NCBI GenBank assembly: GCA_937888925.1
Contig: CALARM010000951.1
Span: forward strand, 1-5,334
Source: an uncultured Synergistia bacterium
GTDB taxonomy: Bacteria; Eremiobacterota; SpSt-956; JAKJGF01
Reading direction: 5' to 3'
Length of the DNA stretch: 5,334 bases
Shown: positions 1 to 5,334 of the stretch, one piece after another
Layout: every line of letters begins with the position of its first letter
Numbering within the stretch: the stretch's first letter is position 1
Made by a program: the position numbers and the translations under genes
Notes under the pieces: generated by a model
The model's database searches: none
What the model saw: the letters and a program-made list of their open reading frames with translations, nothing else
Told to the model about the DNA's origin: nothing

Positions 1-52
1 AAAAAAAAATCTTTAAAATTTTTTAATAATTTTTTTATTCAAGGAGGATTTA
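1..52 (+). promoter_or_regulatory. AT-rich region upstream of mraZ, possible promoter DNA
   Basis: Only two of the first 40 bases are G or C (positions 11 and 40). This composition, just before an MraZ operator, fits the upstream or promoter part of a dcw cluster. The best sigma-A-like pair I can make is TTTAAA (12-17) and TTTATT (34-39) with a 16-bp spacer, which is weak and could be chance in such AT-rich DNA. Positions 41-47 are a perfect AAGGAGG. The real promoter may also lie left of the window. Confidence 0.25.
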
Positions 53-103
53 TTGGGAACTTGTGGAATTAGGTGGGGAAAAGTGGGAAAAAGTGGTGAC
101 CAC
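53..103 (+). promoter_or_regulatory. MraZ box array: five 10-bp direct repeats
   Basis: GTGG occurs at 63, 73, 83 and 93, and a degenerate TTGG at 53, so five G-rich units repeat at exactly 10 bp, about one helical turn. The best units read GTGGGGAAAA and GTGGGAAAAA, and the last ends in GTGGTGACCA. MraZ family regulators bind short direct repeats of TGGG or AAAGTG type with this spacing in front of mraZ, so this is most likely the autoregulatory operator of the cluster. The last unit also forms an 11-bp inverted repeat, GTGGT-G-ACCAC (93-103). The array ends about 40 bp before the mraZ start. Confidence 0.8.
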
Positions 104-143
104 GGAAGAAGAGATAGATTTTAAAGTCAGGTAGTTAATATTG

Positions 144-575
144 ATGTTTACTGGTAATTATGAACGTAATCTTGATGAAAAATGCCGGTTGATTATACCT
201 GCTTCCTACAGGAAGTATCTGGAAGTAAAATTTTATCTCACTCCCGGTCTTGATAAAGAATGTTTGTTTATATATCCTCTTTCTGAATGGGAGGAATTAG
301 TTAAAAAATTGAAAACATTGCCGAAAAGCGACGAAGATGCTCAGGATTATATTCGTCGTTTTTTTTCTAGTTCAACCGAGTGTCAGATGGACAGACAGGG
401 AAGGATTGCCATACCGGCTAATCTTATGAAATATGCAGGTCTGTCGGAAAATGTTGTAGTTGCAGGCGTTCTGGACAGGGTTGAAATATGGAGTGCCGAA
501 AGGTGGGCTGAACTGCAGGAAGGTGAAGAGTTCAGGAAGCTTTCAAAGAAGGTTTTGAGCCAGTATCTTATATAA
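144..575 (+). CDS. mraZ: Transcriptional regulator MraZ
   Basis: MraZ is a ring-forming DNA-binding protein with two SpoVT/AbrB-like half-domains that controls transcription of the dcw cluster from repeats upstream of its own gene. From the ATG at 144 the product is 143 residues, a usual length for the family. The N-terminus MFTGNYERNLDEK matches the family pattern. The two DXXXR motifs are D11-EKC-R15 and D83-RQG-R87, each followed by a hydrophobic stretch and P-A (IIPA, IAIPA). The first motif has Cys14 where the family nearly always has Gly. A TTG directly before the ATG (141) is in frame and lies 8 bases after the weak AGGT Shine-Dalgarno at 129-132, so it could be the real start and add one residue. 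I chose ATG from family N-termini. An in-frame TAG at 132-134 excludes longer forms. First gene of the cluster; stop TAA at 573-575. Confidence 0.95.
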   Translation: MFTGNYERNLDEKCRLIIPASYRKYLEVKFYLTPGLDKECLFIYPLSEWEELVKKLKTLPKSDEDAQDYIRRFFSSSTECQMDRQGRIAIPANLMKYAGLSENVVVAGVLDRVEIWSAERWAELQEGEEFRKLSKKVLSQYLI

Positions 576-636
576 GCTGTCAGCAATCAGCAGTCAGCTT
601 ATGAGGGTTGAGTCATAGCCGAATGCTGATTACTGG
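576..636. repeat. Long imperfect inverted repeat with TCAG heptads
   Basis: Starting right after the mraZ stop, TCAG recurs at 580, 587 and 594 with a period of 7. The arm CAGCAATCAGCAGT (581-594) is the inverse complement of AATGCTGATTACTG (622-635) at 12 of 14 positions. The inside pairs too: 597-598 with 618-619 and TATGA (600-604) with TCATA (613-617), leaving an 8-base loop at 605-612. The whole therefore folds as one stem of about 57 bases with a few mismatches. No T-tract follows, so it is not a standard terminator. It resembles the small palindromic or MITE-like intergenic repeats found in many copies in some genomes, but copy number cannot be seen here. Confidence 0.7.
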
Positions 637-692
637 GAAATTAATAGCCTGTAACTGTTAGAATATATATCGTCAGTATTATTAAAAATATT

Positions 693-703
693 AGGGGTGG
701 TGA
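693..703 (+). promoter_or_regulatory. Ribosome binding site of rsmH (decides TTG start)
   Basis: AGGGGTGGTGA at 693-703 is close to the anti-Shine-Dalgarno complement (GGTGGTGAT against GGAGGTGAT). It directly precedes the TTG at 704. The next in-frame ATG, at 722, lies about 19 bases past it, too far for normal use. Confidence 0.65.
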
Positions 704-1633
704 TTGAAAAAAATAAATTTTATGGAGGACAAGTTGTTTCATATACCGGTACTATTAAAAGAATCTATCTTTTTTCTTAATTGTTCGTCAGGTAAGACGA
801 TTGTGGATTGCACTTTAGGAGGAGGTGGCCATTCCAGGGAAATTCTTAAAACTCTGTTGCCCGATGGAAAGCTTATATCTATTGACAGAGACAGAGAAGC
901 TATAAAAGCTTTCAGTGATTTTGCAGGGACTTATCCTTCCAATATCACTTCTGTAAAGGGGAATTTTGCAGAACTGGATGAAATCCTGTTATCTTCAGGA
1001 ATAAAGGAAGTAGACGGCGTGCTTTTTGATTTAGGCGTTTCTATGTATCAACTTAAAGATGAAAAGAGAGGATTTTCACTTCAAAGTGACAGTCCTCTGG
1101 ATATGAGAATGGATAGAGAACTGCCTGAGACTGCAGCCGATATAGTTAATAGTTTTTCTGAACATGAACTGGCTGATATTATCTATCATTATGGTGATGA
1201 GACAAGGTCCAGAAGAATAGCCAGAGAGATTGTAAGTGAGAGAAAAACTTCGAAAATATTGACTACAGGCCGGTTATGTCAGGTTGTTTCCAGGGCAAAT
1301 CCCGGAAGGGGCAGAAAAATTCATCCTGCAACGAGAACATTTATGGCTTTAAGAATTTTTCTGAATAAAGAACTTGAAGCACTTGAACAGGGCTTAAGAA
1401 AAGCTCTCCATGTTCTTAAACCGGGCGGAAGGATGGTAGTCATAAGTTTTCATTCACTGGAAGACAGAATAGTAAAGAATTTTTTCAGAGATTCTGCCAG
1501 AGGAGTTACCTGTGAGTCAGTAAAGCCTCAGGTTAAATTAATTACCAGGAAACCTGTTTACCCGGGAGATGAAGAAAAATTGCTCAATCAGAGCTCTCGC
1601 AGCGCCCGTCTCAGGGTTGTAGAGAAAATATAA
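704..1633 (+). CDS. rsmH: 16S rRNA (cytosine(1402)-N(4))-methyltransferase RsmH
   Basis: RsmH (MraW) transfers a methyl group from S-adenosylmethionine to N4 of C1402 in 16S rRNA, in the decoding centre. The 309-residue length is normal. Visible motifs in order: HIPVLLKE (13-20), the SAM-binding loop VDCTLGGGGHS (34-44), the acidic end of the next strand at ISIDRD (58-63), FDLGVSMYQL (108-117), RGFSL and PLDMRMD (122-137), HPATRTFMALRI (207-218), VISFHSLEDRIVKNFF (246-261) and the C-terminal SRSARLRVVEK. In DLGVSMYQL the second Ser of the usual DLGVSS is Met. The start is TTG at 704, backed by a strong Shine-Dalgarno and an in-frame TGA at 701-703. Starting at ATG 722 (MEDKLFHIPVLL) would also give a normal N-terminus, 303 residues, but lacks a well-placed ribosome binding site. 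It lies second in the cluster, its usual place after mraZ. Confidence 0.97.
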   Translation: MKKINFMEDKLFHIPVLLKESIFFLNCSSGKTIVDCTLGGGGHSREILKTLLPDGKLISIDRDREAIKAFSDFAGTYPSNITSVKGNFAELDEILLSSGIKEVDGVLFDLGVSMYQLKDEKRGFSLQSDSPLDMRMDRELPETAADIVNSFSEHELADIIYHYGDETRSRRIAREIVSERKTSKILTTGRLCQVVSRANPGRGRKIHPATRTFMALRIFLNKELEALEQGLRKALHVLKPGGRMVVISFHSLEDRIVKNFFRDSARGVTCESVKPQVKLITRKPVYPGDEEKLLNQSSRSARLRVVEKI

Positions 1634-1634
1634 A

Positions 1635-1664
1635 TGAAAATATATATAGTGAAAATATATATAG
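1635..1664 (+). repeat. Perfect 15-bp tandem duplication before ftsL
   Basis: TGAAAATATATATAG occurs twice back to back (1635-1649 and 1650-1664) in the gap between rsmH and ftsL. The unit is five codons long. The copies are identical, which suggests a recent duplication or slippage. It ends just before the GGGGG (1667-1671) that serves as the ftsL Shine-Dalgarno. Confidence 0.9.
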
Positions 1665-1682
1665 AAGGGGGATATTTTTAGA

Positions 1683-2075
1683 TTGGCGGTAGCAAAAAGG
1701 ATAGTCAGGGAAGAATATAATGTTCAATACCCGAGAAAAAGAAAAGAAGTAAAAGTCAGGCCTCTTAAGAGGAGAGAAACCAGTTTTCCCCTGGGATTAA
1801 CTCTGGTACTTTCAGGGATTTTAGTTGTACTGGTTATTATGGTTATTCAGCAATCAACTCATCTGATGAGCAAACAGTATTACCTCTGTGAATTGAATGA
1901 AGCCAGACAGAATCTGGAAGAACAGAATTTGAAATTAGTCAATCAATTTAATACTCTTTCATCACTTGACAGGATAGAGAATATAGCAAATACCAGACTT
2001 GGAATGTCTCGTCCTGATTTTGAAGGCAGAGTAATATTATTTCAGCAAAAGAAAAATTTAGCTTTGATAAAATAG
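1683..2075 (+). CDS. ftsL: Cell division protein FtsL
   Basis: FtsL is a small bitopic divisome protein that pairs with FtsB/DivIC through a periplasmic (extracytoplasmic) coiled coil and helps activate septal peptidoglycan synthesis. The 130 residues show the family plan: a basic cytoplasmic tail rich in Lys and Arg (about 5-31), one membrane helix (about 35-56, rich in Leu, Val and Ile), then a heptad-like coiled coil (about 64-100). It ends with RIENIANTRLGMSRPD (97-111), matching the conserved end of FtsL/DivIC proteins. FtsL diverges greatly in sequence, so identity rests on this plan and on its place between rsmH and the PBP gene. The start is TTG at 1683; no ATG lies in frame before the membrane helix, and GGGGG at 1667-1671 sits 11 bases upstream, a rather long gap. 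The stop is TAG, the only TAG stop among the genes here. Confidence 0.9.
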   Translation: MAVAKRIVREEYNVQYPRKRKEVKVRPLKRRETSFPLGLTLVLSGILVVLVIMVIQQSTHLMSKQYYLCELNEARQNLEEQNLKLVNQFNTLSSLDRIENIANTRLGMSRPDFEGRVILFQQKKNLALIK

Positions 2076-2080
2076 AGGTG
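2074..2080 (+). promoter_or_regulatory. Ribosome binding site of the PBP gene
   Basis: AGAGGTG overlaps the TAG stop of ftsL (2073-2075) and ends 4 bases before the TTG at 2085. It supports TTG as the start and suggests translational coupling of ftsL and the PBP gene. Confidence 0.6.
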
Positions 2081-2084
2081 TTCT

Positions 2085-3818
2085 TTGTCTATTAAGGTAT
2101 TACCGTTTCAGAGACGACGGGGACAGATAGTATTTTATCTAATGATCCCTCTTTTCCTGATATTAATAATAAGTTTATTTAAGATACAGATAGTTAAAGG
2201 TAGCCATTATAAAGAGATCGCAATGGCTCAGCATCTCTGTCATATACCTATTCCCGGGATCAGAGGAAAAATTCTGGCCCGTAATAAGGAAATTCTGGCT
2301 ATCAGCCTTAATATGTACTCAGTAGGTGTCGATCCCGGTATGATAACCTCTCCTCAGGAGGTGACTCAAAAATTATCGGGAATACTTTCTACTTCTCCCG
2401 GTGAGCTCAGAGATAGATTAAGCTATAAAGGCTGTAAATTTATCTGGCTTGAGAGAAAAGTAAGTGACTCTGTTGCCAGGCAGATAAGAAAATTAAATAT
2501 AAAAGGTATATATTTGATAAAAGAAGAAACAGGGAAGAGGTTTTATCCCAATGAAAAACTTGCCTGTCATATAATGGGTTATACCGGTATAGATGATCAG
2601 GGTCTCGACGGTATTGAAAGTATTTATGAAAATTATCTTGCAGGTAAGCCGGGTTTGCTGAAAGCAGAATGTGATAATTTCGGAAGAGCTGTTCCTATGG
2701 GAAAACAGGAAATTCAGCCGGCAACAGATGGCTGTGATGTAGTTCTTACTATAGATAAGTTTATTCAGTATCTGGCAGAATCAGAGCTCAGAAAAGCTGT
2801 GGAACGTCATAAAGCAAGAGGAGGAAGTATAGTTGTTATGGATCCGCAGACAGGAGAGATCCTGGCAATTGCAAACTATCCTGATTTTGATGTGAACCAG
2901 TATAATACAACACCTAAAAATAAATTAAGGAACAGCGGAGTATGTGACAGTTATGAACCTGGTTCTACATTCAAGGTTATTCTTGCCGCTGCTGCTCTGG
3001 ACAGCGGTAAGATCACTATGGATGATGTCTTTCCAAGTGGAAATTCCATACAGATCGGAGGCTGGACTATATTTAATGCCAATGACGGACTGGCAAGTGA
3101 ATTTGGATATGAAAATGTAAAAGATATAATAAAATATTCTTTTAATACAGGTTCTGCCAGTATAGGTATGAAGATGGGTAAAAAGACATATTGTGATTAT
3201 ATAAAAAAGTTTGGTTTCGGAGCTGTTACCGGTATAGAACTGCCGGGTGAAGGGGAAGGTATCGTAGTAGATCCGAATGATTGGTCAGTATCCAGTCTTG
3301 CTACTATAGCTTTTGGCCAGGGTATTTCTATTACACCTCTTCAACTTGTAAGAGCAGTATCGGCAATTGCCAATGGCGGAAAATTATTTAAACCGATGAT
3401 AGTAAAAGAAATATTAAGTCCTGAAGGAAATGTTGTTAAAAGCTTTTCTCCTCAGGTTGAAGCTCAGATTTTGAAACCGGAGACTACTGAGAAGATGAGA
3501 ACAATTCTTGAGGAAGTTGTATCCGACGGAACAGGTAAAAAGGCACAGGTTCCCGGTTATACAGTTGCAGGTAAAACAGGGACAGCCCAGGTTGTGGAAA
3601 ACGGTATTTATTCTCCTTCCAGCTATATAGGATCCTTTGTAGGATATGTACCGAGCCGTAATCCACGGTTAGTTATGCTTGTTAAGATTGATGTACCAAA
3701 AGGTATATACTGGGGTGGGACTGTAGCAGCCCCGGTTTTCAGAGAAGTTGCAAGAGAAGCCCTCTGGCATATGGGAGTACCTTCTGAAAAAGAACTGGAA
3801 AAAAAGTCAAATAATTAA
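2085..3818 (+). CDS. ftsI: Class B penicillin-binding protein, FtsI/SpoVD type (peptidoglycan D,D-transpeptidase)
   Basis: This monofunctional transpeptidase cross-links stem peptides of septal peptidoglycan and is the beta-lactam target partnered with FtsW and FtsL. The 577 residues hold a short basic cytoplasmic tail (1-14), a membrane anchor (about 15-34), the PBP dimerisation or pedestal domain (about 55-205) and the transpeptidase domain (about 245-560). Catalytic motifs are complete: STFK (Ser294 nucleophile, Lys297), SFN (352-354) and KTGT (497-500). GSIVVMDPQTGEILA (247-261) is the usual entry to the catalytic domain. The protein ends soon after that domain, so there is no PASTA region as in B. 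subtilis SpoVD or PbpB. The conserved RGxIxDRNGxxLA box reads RGKILARNKEILA (60-72), with Asp and Gly replaced. Start is TTG at 2085; the first in-frame ATG (residue 20) would cut into the membrane helix. Division versus sporulation role cannot be decided from this window; the FtsI call rests on context and the lack of PASTA domains. Confidence 0.93.
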   Translation: MSIKVLPFQRRRGQIVFYLMIPLFLILIISLFKIQIVKGSHYKEIAMAQHLCHIPIPGIRGKILARNKEILAISLNMYSVGVDPGMITSPQEVTQKLSGILSTSPGELRDRLSYKGCKFIWLERKVSDSVARQIRKLNIKGIYLIKEETGKRFYPNEKLACHIMGYTGIDDQGLDGIESIYENYLAGKPGLLKAECDNFGRAVPMGKQEIQPATDGCDVVLTIDKFIQYLAESELRKAVERHKARGGSIVVMDPQTGEILAIANYPDFDVNQYNTTPKNKLRNSGVCDSYEPGSTFKVILAAAALDSGKITMDDVFPSGNSIQIGGWTIFNANDGLASEFGYENVKDIIKYSFNTGSASIGMKMGKKTYCDYIKKFGFGAVTGIELPGEGEGIVVDPNDWSVSSLATIAFGQGISITPLQLVRAVSAIANGGKLFKPMIVKEILSPEGNVVKSFSPQVEAQILKPETTEKMRTILEEVVSDGTGKKAQVPGYTVAGKTGTAQVVENGIYSPSSYIGSFVGYVPSRNPRLVMLVKIDVPKGIYWGGTVAAPVFREVAREALWHMGVPSEKELEKKSNN

Positions 3819-3823
3819 GGGGA
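3817..3823 (+). promoter_or_regulatory. Ribosome binding site of murE
   Basis: AAGGGGA overlaps the TAA stop of the PBP gene (3816-3818). Ten bases separate the last G from the GTG at 3833, slightly long. An ATG at 3826 and a TTG at 3829 lie nearer but are out of frame with murE and stop at 3841-3843. Confidence 0.5.
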
Positions 3824-3832
3824 TTATGTTGC

Positions 3833-5302
3833 GTGAAATATGAAGAATTGCTGTCAAAGATGAATTTATCGGATAGAATGACAGGAATAGTTTATGATTC
3901 CAGAAAGGTCAGACCTGGAGATATATTTGTCTGTATAAAAGGTTTTAAAACAGACGGTCATGATTATGTCAGGCAGGCCCTTGACCTGGGTGCTTCTGTC
4001 ATAGTTTCGGAAAAATATGTGCCTTCAGACGGAAAAGCGGAAGTGGTAATTACAGAAAATTCTCGAAAAGCTCTTGCAGAATTAAGTGCAGCCTGCTATA
4101 ATCATCCTTCATTAAAAATGAAACTCTTCGGAATAACAGGAACCAATGGCAAAACTACTACTGCCTATATGATAGAACACATAATGAAGAAATCTTCATT
4201 GAAAACCGGTCTTATCGGAACTATAGAAGTAAAAATAGGTGATACGAGTAATAAAACAAAAAATACTACTCCTGAATCTCTTGATTTACAGGAAATTTTT
4301 TATCATATGGTCTCCCGGAGGGTAGAGGCAGTTTCTATGGAAGTATCTTCTCATGCACTGTCCCTCTACAGGGTATGGAACTGCTTTTTTACCGGTGTAA
4401 TTTATACCAATTTTTCCCAGGATCATCTGGATTTTCATGAAAATCTTGACGATTACTGGAAGGTAAAAGGCAGCTTTTTACCTTTACAGAAAAAATTCTC
4501 GTGCGAGAAAAATTTTTCTGTTTTTAACTCTGATGATCCGAATGTTATAAAACTTTTACCTGATGGAAACGGAAGAATTTTTGTTTATGGTGTCGGAAGG
4601 AAAGGAAGAAAATTCCCTTCCCATGTGGAAGGAGTTTTCGCTTCTGATGTTTCTTTTTCTCCTTCCGGTACTGAATTTAACGTTCTTGTAAGAGATAAGA
4701 ACTGGCCACTGAAGTTAAAATTAATGGGAATGTTCAACGTATATAATGCCCTTGCTGCTATATGCACAGGTCTGGCACAGGACATAGATTTTTCTCTGAT
4801 AAAAGAAGCTCTTGAGGAAATGGAGCCTGTTAAAGGCAGAATATATCCTGTAAACACGGGAAAGGACTTTATATGTATTGTCGATTATGCCCATACTCCT
4901 GACGGACTGGATAAGGTGTTAACTGCTGCGAGAGAATTTACTCCCGGCAGGTTGATTACTGTTTTCGGTTGCGGTGGTGACAGAGATAGAACAAAACGCC
5001 CTCTCATGGGTTCTATAGCTTCATTTAAATCTGATTATATTATTATAACCTCTGATAATCCGAGAAGTGAAGAACCGCTGGAAATAATCAGTCATATAGA
5101 ACAGGGTATTACAGAAACTTCAGATAAATATATGATTGAACCTGATAGAAGACTTGCCATAGGCCATGCCGTGGATATGGCCCTAAAAGGAGATACTGTA
5201 GTGGTTGCAGGTAAAGGTCATGAAGATTATCAGATATTCAAAGATAGAACCGTACATTTTGATGACTGTGAAGTCATACTTGAATTTACAGACAGGAAAT
5301 AA
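3833..5302 (+). CDS. murE: UDP-N-acetylmuramoyl-L-alanyl-D-glutamate--2,6-diaminopimelate ligase MurE
   Basis: MurE is the cytoplasmic ATP-dependent ligase that adds the third residue of the peptidoglycan stem peptide to UDP-MurNAc-L-Ala-D-Glu. The 489 residues match the family length. The N-terminal uridine-nucleotide domain has VYDSRKVRPGDIFVCIKG (20-37). The central ATPase has the P-loop GTNGKTTT (103-110), TTPESL (145-150), EVSSHAL (170-176), TNFSQDHLDFH (192-202) and Lys212, the likely carbamylated lysine. The C-terminal domain has DYAHTPDGL (351-359), GCGGDRDRTKRP (379-390), DNPRSEEP (408-415) and GKGHEDYQ (460-467). DNPR and the G-x-x-E of GKGHE are the residues that select meso-diaminopimelate, whereas lysine-adding MurE enzymes differ there, so a meso-DAP wall is inferred. 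Start is GTG at 3833 after an AAGGGGA that overlaps the upstream stop. It is followed after 2 bp by the next Mur ligase start. Confidence 0.97.
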   Translation: MKYEELLSKMNLSDRMTGIVYDSRKVRPGDIFVCIKGFKTDGHDYVRQALDLGASVIVSEKYVPSDGKAEVVITENSRKALAELSAACYNHPSLKMKLFGITGTNGKTTTAYMIEHIMKKSSLKTGLIGTIEVKIGDTSNKTKNTTPESLDLQEIFYHMVSRRVEAVSMEVSSHALSLYRVWNCFFTGVIYTNFSQDHLDFHENLDDYWKVKGSFLPLQKKFSCEKNFSVFNSDDPNVIKLLPDGNGRIFVYGVGRKGRKFPSHVEGVFASDVSFSPSGTEFNVLVRDKNWPLKLKLMGMFNVYNALAAICTGLAQDIDFSLIKEALEEMEPVKGRIYPVNTGKDFICIVDYAHTPDGLDKVLTAAREFTPGRLITVFGCGGDRDRTKRPLMGSIASFKSDYIIITSDNPRSEEPLEIISHIEQGITETSDKYMIEPDRRLAIGHAVDMALKGDTVVVAGKGHEDYQIFKDRTVHFDDCEVILEFTDRK

Positions 5303-5304
5303 AT

Positions 5305-5334
5305 ATGATTAAGTTAAAAATCGGAGATTTTATC
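5305..5334 (+). CDS. murF: Probable MurF (UDP-MurNAc-tripeptide--D-Ala-D-Ala ligase), 5' end only
   Basis: An ATG two bases after the murE stop opens a frame to the window edge, reading MIKLKIGDFI. A weak CAGGA at 5293-5297 lies 7 bases upstream. MurF adds D-Ala-D-Ala to the MurE product and commonly follows murE directly in this cluster, and short hydrophobic-basic N-termini of this sort are common in MurF. Ten residues cannot prove the identity, so the name rests mainly on gene order. Confidence 0.6.
   Translation, partial: MIKLKIGDFI

Noticed and set aside
1..36. Poly-A and poly-T runs as a terminator of an upstream gene
   Set aside because: There is no GC-containing stem; the runs pair only as A/T and the upstream gene is not in the window.
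383..586. Minus-strand open frame of 67 codons antisense to mraZ
   Set aside because: It lies fully opposite conserved MraZ coding sequence, has no recognisable domain and is a shadow of that gene.
636..693. Internal promoter in the mraZ-rsmH gap (TATTAT at 677-682 as a -10)
   Set aside because: No acceptable -35 lies 16-18 bp upstream, and TATTAT-like words are expected by chance in this AT-rich stretch.
1020..1053. RsmH motif DLGVSMYQL with Met for the second Ser
   Set aside because: A single substitution in an otherwise complete methyltransferase; not enough to suggest altered function.
3484..3666. Minus-strand open frame of 60 codons opposite the PBP transpeptidase domain
   Set aside because: It covers the KTG motif region of a clearly real gene and has no independent coding signs.
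4585..4857. Minus-strand open frame of 90 codons inside murE
   Set aside because: It overlaps the conserved MurE central and C-terminal domains on the other strand; no family resemblance.
1..5334. A novel defence, mobile or biosynthetic system
   Set aside because: All long frames are standard dcw-cluster genes in standard order with intact key motifs; no CRISPR, tRNA, integrase, transposase or unknown gene is visible.

Overview
The window is the promoter-proximal end of a dcw (division and cell wall) cluster, all on the + strand: mraZ, rsmH (mraW), ftsL, an FtsI/SpoVD-type class B penicillin-binding protein, murE, and the first ten codons of a gene that is probably murF and runs off the right edge. 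The sequence is AT-rich, uses many non-ATG starts, and has a 10-bp-periodic AAGTGG-type MraZ operator. MurE carries the DNPR signature of meso-diaminopimelate-adding enzymes. Together these suggest a low-GC, Gram-positive-like bacterium with meso-DAP peptidoglycan, such as a clostridial or related Bacillota lineage. I cannot fix the genus, and a deep-branching uncultured phylum remains possible.

Layout. Positions 1-40 are almost pure A/T and may belong to the promoter. Positions 41-47 hold a perfect AAGGAGG, and 53-96 hold five direct repeats at exactly 10-bp spacing, read as MraZ boxes. mraZ occupies 144-575. A 128-bp gap follows and contains a long imperfect hairpin built partly from TCAG heptads (576-636), then a strong ribosome binding site for rsmH (704-1633). 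The 49-bp gap before ftsL (1683-2075) contains a perfect 15-bp tandem duplication. From ftsL onward the genes are packed: 9 bp to the PBP gene (2085-3818), 14 bp to murE (3833-5302), 2 bp to murF (5305 onward). No stretch over 300 bases lacks a gene, and I see no convincing terminator, RNA gene, CRISPR array or transposase.

How the genes work together. MraZ is the transcriptional regulator of its own cluster. RsmH methylates 16S rRNA and is the usual partner of mraZ. FtsL and the PBP are membrane proteins of the divisome; the PBP cross-links septal peptidoglycan. MurE and MurF make the cytoplasmic UDP-MurNAc-peptide precursor for that cross-linking. This is a conserved housekeeping locus. I found no undescribed system; the points worth a second look are in the regulatory and intergenic DNA and a few residue substitutions.
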